64,000 nt of DNA from KACC-23026 sp963829575 (GTDB lineage Bacteria > Bacillota > Bacilli > Bacillales > Sporolactobacillaceae), in assembly GCA_963829575.1 (NCBI GenBank), contig CAWHJF010000002.1:310001-374000 (forward strand). The letters run 5' to 3'. The translations under genes were made by a program, and so were the position numbers. The notes under the pieces are model-generated. The model did not search any database. It was not told where the DNA came from and saw only the letters and a program-made list of their open reading frames with translations. Of the stretch, positions 60,698 to 64,000 are shown piece by piece (position 1 is the first letter of the stretch; each line of letters opens with the position of its first letter).

Positions 60698-61662
60698 ATG
60701 CGATTTGGTTGATTTAATATGTAGCCGGTAACCGACTCCAATATAGGTGACTAAGGCAATGACAGTGAGTAAAGCAACCGCATACTTGGCATCCAGTGGA
60801 ATAGGAGATGGGGTAATAAAGCCTTCAATTGTCCCTGCTATAATAAATAAAGGAACGGTACCAAGTAAAAGTTGAACGGAGCGAAGTGCTTGGCGCCTTA
60901 GTTGCATGGCTCTTGAGAAAACACCAGGGACTAAGATCTTATAGCCCATTAGTAAGCCGGCTCCCCCTGCGATAAAGATCGCGGTTAATTCAATCATGCC
61001 GTGAGGGACGATATATGCCCAAAAATCGTAGGAATGACCGTGTTGATAATAGATCGCCGCAAGCGCACCCAGAATAATACCGTTATTGATTAACAAATAC
61101 ACCGTTAAAATACCCAAGGTTAACCCGCCAGCAAATGCCAAGATCGCCACTTGTATATTGTTTGTCATAATACTCGCTGAAACGGTGGGCGAGTCAATCG
61201 CGCCATTATGTGCCCCGATTTGTTCAGGATCGATCCCTTTTGCGATTTGATCGGGTAAAATGGAAAAGATATGGACGGGATCATTAAGCACGGATAAAAC
61301 GCACCCACAGCTCCAATAAGAAAAAGTAAAAAAGCAAGGCCAATAAATCGTCTTTGTTCAAGTAAAAGGGTGATAAACGTATGGCCAAAGAACGTTCGGA
61401 GTTGTTGAAAGCTGGTCATCTGGTCTCTATAAAACAAATTATGGGCTCTTGAGACGACGCCATTGAGGTATCGTGTGACCGCTTCGTTTGGAAAATACGT
61501 TTGAGAATAGGAGAGGTGTTGAGCGGTCATCTCATATAAATGTTGAAAGCGATCAATCTGTTCTGGTGTCCGCAACGTTCGCCTCTTCCTCATGGCTTTA
61601 TTCAATTGTTCAAGTTCCGACCAATTTTTTCGGTTTTTCTTGATAAATGCCTTCACGTCCAT
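60683..61662 (-). pseudogene. SpoIIM-like (DUF95) membrane protein gene with a -1 frameshift
   Basis: Two adjacent minus-strand frames read as one protein of about 325 aa. The first half (DVKAFIKKNRKNWSELEQL to FLLFLIGAVGAF) is the N-terminal cytoplasmic part and first helix; the second, in another frame, is the polytopic part (SVLNDPVHIF, then AILAFAGGLTLGILTVYLL, YIVPHGMIELTAIFIAGGAG). The join falls at a run of four A on the plus strand (61296-61299); one more A would restore GAVGAFLSVLNDP. The DUF95 protein normally accompanies MoxR, DUF58 and RDD proteins, as here. Either a real loss, slippage, or a sequencing error. Confidence 0.85.
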
Positions 61663-61817
61663 TGGCTTGACCTTCCTTTTATGGAATACGCTCTCTTTCT
61701 TTAGTATAACTAAAAATAAGGCATAACGCAGGTGAATTCATGTAAAAAATTAAAGGAACATCAGTGGGGGTTGCACAAATATAAGACGGTTAGAGAAAGA
61801 AAGGTAGGAAGGCTTCT

Positions 61818-62609
61818 ATGAATTCCAATGAGATCAGAATCCATACCCCAGAACAGATTTCGCTACAATTTAGGTTAGCGGGCTTAGGAAGTAAAGCAAC
61901 GGCTTTTTTAATCGATCTAATTCTTATCTTGATTTTTCAAATCGCCGTCGTTATTGCGGTGACCTACTTGATGGGTCTCTTTAACATAACGTCTGGATAT
62001 CTTATTGCGGGATTGATGATCTTCTTGTTTGTTTTATTTTGGGGGTATTTTGCGCTCTTCGAGTTTTTTTCTGCGGGTAAAACGTTGGGGAAAATGCTTC
62101 TTGGCATCCGCGTAATTCAAGAGAATGGTCAAAATCTTACATTCTTATCAGCGTTTGTCCGAAATCTGTTGTTAATTGTGGATTTTTTACCGACCTTATT
62201 TTTAGTTGGGATCCTTTTGATCTTCTTTCATCCAAAACACAAACGATTAGGTGATCTTGCGGCAGGTACGCTGGTCGTTCATGAACGGCAAAGCCAATCG
62301 AAACGCCAAAAAAGAGCTTTAAATAAGGAAATTGAAAGGAGAGGGATCGACCTTGATCAGGTGAGGCTTGATGATTGGACTAAAAAGAAAGTGAGTTCAA
62401 AAGAGTGGGAGCTGCTTAAGACGTACGTACAACGGAGAAACGTCTTGACAAAATGGAAGCATGAGAAATTCACGCACCAAGTGGCTGAAATCCTCTATCC
62501 AACTCTCAATCAATCTATAGAGAAGAAACAAGGAGCCCAATTAGAAGCGGAGTTGCTTGCCTTTTATGATCAACTCCGAGAAGAGTGGGAGTATGAACTT
62601 GGTGAATAG
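61818..62609 (+). CDS. RDD family membrane protein
   Basis: A 263-aa protein. The RDD domain with two to three membrane segments fills residues 18-150: LRLAGLGSKATAFLIDLILILIF, GKTLGKMLLGIRV and KHKRLGDLAAGTLVV. The C-terminal 110 residues are hydrophilic, cytoplasmic and likely coiled. AGGAAGGCTTCT precedes the ATG. RDD proteins are linked to Na+/H+ exchange in some halophiles but have no settled role. It diverges from the SpoIIM-like gene and completes the MoxR-type cluster. Confidence 0.9.
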   Translation: MNSNEIRIHTPEQISLQFRLAGLGSKATAFLIDLILILIFQIAVVIAVTYLMGLFNITSGYLIAGLMIFLFVLFWGYFALFEFFSAGKTLGKMLLGIRVIQENGQNLTFLSAFVRNLLLIVDFLPTLFLVGILLIFFHPKHKRLGDLAAGTLVVHERQSQSKRQKRALNKEIERRGIDLDQVRLDDWTKKKVSSKEWELLKTYVQRRNVLTKWKHEKFTHQVAEILYPTLNQSIEKKQGAQLEAELLAFYDQLREEWEYELGE

Positions 62610-62684
62610 GATTGTTGAACAACGGAGTGAAACGCCCAAGTGCAAACCTATTATTTCTAAAAAGGGGTAAGTTATTCATTTAGT

Positions 62685-62731
62685 CATGACGTCTATTTCC
62701 ATCCCTATTTCAATAAATAGGAAGTCGTCAT
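62685..62731. other. Nested inverted repeat after RDD gene
   Basis: CATGACG at 62685-62691 can pair with CGTCAT (62726-62731), enclosing CCTATTT/AAATAGG with a CAAT loop. No T-run. May be a terminator variant or protein-binding site; the rest of the 220-base gap shows nothing else. Confidence 0.35.
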
Positions 62732-62832
62732 AAGATTTGAATCGTGGTAGGGCTTTAAAAATGGACTTTTTACGTTTTATAATGATGAAGAATTAAAAAA
62801 TGAACGGAAAAACAATTCTAGGAGGGTATTCA

Positions 62833-63072
62833 ATGGAAAGACAAGCTCAAGAGCTTTTCCAAAGTTATATTTTAGAAAGAGTCAAAGAGGAGCATGCTGA
62901 GGATGCCAAGGCATTGCTAGAAGAAAACTTTAAGAAACAAGATGAAGGGCAATTCACACAAGAGGATATTGCAAGGTCCATCTCTATGATCATGAGTTAT
63001 TTAAGACCAGAAAAAGTGGTCGAAGTCCAAGCTGTTATGAAACGGTTTGCGGACAATTATCGAAATGACTAA
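62833..63072 (+). CDS. Small helical hypothetical protein
   Basis: A 79-aa protein starting at ATG 62833, 7 bases after TAGGAGGG; the frame continues 11 codons upstream without a ribosome binding site. Sequence is helical and charged (RQAQELFQSYILERVKEEHAEDA, DIARSISMIMSYLRPEKVVEVQAVM). No Cys, no membrane segment. It looks like small Bacillus proteins of unknown function; I cannot assign a family. Monocistronic. Confidence 0.75.
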   Translation: MERQAQELFQSYILERVKEEHAEDAKALLEENFKKQDEGQFTQEDIARSISMIMSYLRPEKVVEVQAVMKRFADNYRND

Positions 63073-63225
63073 ACGTTAGGGACAGGTGCGCGGTGTTCGC
63101 GAAGACCAAACTTCAACACCCATATCTCTATTTTTTTAATGAATCGAATCTAGCCTTTGATAGGTCTTATTATTTTGGGTTATGAATTATATAAATCCTT
63201 TGAACAGGAGAAGAGGTGATCAATC

Positions 63226-63822
63226 ATGACATCAAGCAGAATGAATTCAAAGGTGGATGACTTTATAAATAAATCTAAAAAGTGGAAGAAAGAGTATGAA
63301 GCATTGAGAAAGATTGCTCTCGAGTGTGAACCGTTGACCGAGGCGTTTAAGTGGATGCATCCATGTTATACGTACAATGATAAAAACATCGTGTTAATAC
63401 ATGGATTTAAAGACTATTGCGCGCTTCTGTTTAACAAAGGTGCCTTGTTAAAGGACCCTAGTGGGATTTTGATTCAACAAACGGAGAATGTACAAGCGGC
63501 GCGTCAGATTCGGTTTACCCATGTAGAAGAGATCATTGAAATGAAATCTATCCTAAAAGCTTATATTAAGGAAGCGGTCGAAGTTGAGAAAGCCGGTCTG
63601 GAAGTGGAGCTAAAAAAGCATGCTGAATACCTTATTCCTGAAGAACTTGAGGCTAAATTCACTGAAAATCCTGCTTTAAAAACAGCTTTTGAAACATTAA
63701 CGCCAGGACGGCAAAGAGGCTATCTTCTTTATTTCTCTGGAGCCAAACAAGTGAAAACGAGAGAATCTAGGATTGAACGATCCATAGCGCACATTCTCGA
63801 TGGAAAAGGATTAAGCGATTAG
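63226..63822 (+). CDS. ydeI: YdeI/OmpD-associated family protein with DUF1801
   Basis: A 198-aa protein. N-terminal DUF1801-like fold at about 10-115 (VDDFINKSKKWKKEYEALRKIAL, FKWMHPCYTY, VLIHGFKDYCALLFNKGALL) and a C-terminal YdeI motif at about 140-195 (IPEELEAKFTENPALKTAFETLTPGRQRGYLLYFSGAKQ, split by a turn, ending in RIERSIAHIL). AGGAGAAGAGGTGATCAATC precedes the ATG. The family is tied to bacteriocin or stress protection in E. coli. Function in Bacillus unknown. It has its own terminator. Confidence 0.88.
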   Translation: MTSSRMNSKVDDFINKSKKWKKEYEALRKIALECEPLTEAFKWMHPCYTYNDKNIVLIHGFKDYCALLFNKGALLKDPSGILIQQTENVQAARQIRFTHVEEIIEMKSILKAYIKEAVEVEKAGLEVELKKHAEYLIPEELEAKFTENPALKTAFETLTPGRQRGYLLYFSGAKQVKTRESRIERSIAHILDGKGLSD

Positions 63823-63837
63823 AATGAGCTTTAAATT

Positions 63838-63882
63838 AAAACCCCCATTTGTCTGGAAAAATTCCAGTAAAAGGGGGTTTTA
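63838..63882 (+). terminator. Terminator after ydeI-like gene
   Basis: AAAACCCCC (63838-63846) pairs with GGGGGTTTT (63873-63881), with an inner CTGGAA/TTCCAG stem. The final 118 bases of the window hold no gene I can support. Confidence 0.9.
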
Positions 63883-64000
63883 ATTTATTCCGTTTAACGG
63901 GCAGTAATAGCCCCATTAAATGAAGATTTACTTTATGATCATGAGTGGTCATTCATGATGAGCGGACTCTAGAAGCAGTGGCTGCAAGTCTTTTTTATTA

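Noticed and set aside
60683..61662. True sporulation gene spoIIM
   Set aside because: The DUF95 fold is shared, but the MoxR/DUF58/RDD context marks the non-sporulation paralogue group.
1..64000. tRNA, rRNA, insertion sequences and prophage
   Set aside because: I looked for tRNA-like T-arm strings, rRNA-like blocks, transposase motifs and phage structural genes and saw none. A covariance-model search would be decisive.

Overview
The window looks like chromosome of a Gram-positive, low-to-moderate GC Bacillales bacterium (Bacillaceae or Sporolactobacillaceae-like; I cannot name the genus). The evidence is strong GGAGG-type ribosome binding sites, frequent GTG and TTG starts, CcpA-type cre boxes, and Bacillus-type families: an RsbRD-like stressosome protein, YlmA, YndM, EcsC, a CaxA/YfkE exchanger, the PadR-DUF1700-DUF4097 cassette and a SigL-type enhancer-binding regulator. 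I see no rRNA, tRNA, CRISPR array, prophage or transposase.

Regions. (1) 1-7880: a sugar-catabolic locus with two ABC permeases, a GntR/UTRA regulator, a FucI/AraA-like isomerase, a PFK-family kinase, a class II aldolase and a GabD-like aldehyde dehydrogenase. Isomerase, then C1 kinase, then aldolase, then aldehyde dehydrogenase, with no C6 kinase, is the layout expected for sulfoquinovose breakdown (sulfo-EMP2 type). This is the best candidate here for an unusual pathway. (2) 8174-17491: deoxyribonucleotidase, MFS transporter, HD protein, an atypical SDR lacking Tyr/Lys, a retropepsin-like protein, a ring-cleaving dioxygenase, a Dabb protein, a lactonase-type propeller, EcsC and a CzrA-like zinc sensor. 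(3) 17759-21207: hom-thrC-thrB behind a clear promoter and a structured leader. (4) 21346-27186: RsbRD-like protein, DUF975 protein, erythromycin-esterase-family protein, a decayed MFS gene, a hemolysin III-like protein and YlmA. (5) 28096-29005: a 194-bp tandem repeat array. (6) 29100-37142: msrA, a YneR-like protein, a second ring-cleaving dioxygenase, a CAP-domain lipoprotein, CaxA and hypothetical genes. (7) 37257-51613: a sigma-54 activator followed by a matching -24/-12 promoter and a fatty or carboxylic acid degradation region: two acyl-CoA dehydrogenases, an SDR, two MaoC halves, an esterase, a CoA ligase, a thiolase and a nitronate monooxygenase, with several cre-like sites. A cold-shock gene interrupts it. 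(8) 51672-53395: a second tandem array of 194-195 bp period that shares a core motif with the first, in opposite orientation. (9) 53536-62609: PadR-DUF1700-DUF4097, then a DUF4129/DUF4350/MoxR/DUF58/SpoIIM-like/RDD envelope cluster in which the SpoIIM-like gene is frameshifted. (10) 62833-63882: a small hypothetical gene and a YdeI-family gene.

How it fits together: carbon-source choice is the common thread. Imported sugar acid or sulfosugar is split to DHAP plus an oxidised three-carbon acid in region 1. Acyl chains are activated and shortened in region 7 under two controls, a dedicated sigma-54 activator and CcpA. All calls come from reading the sequence; no database search was run.
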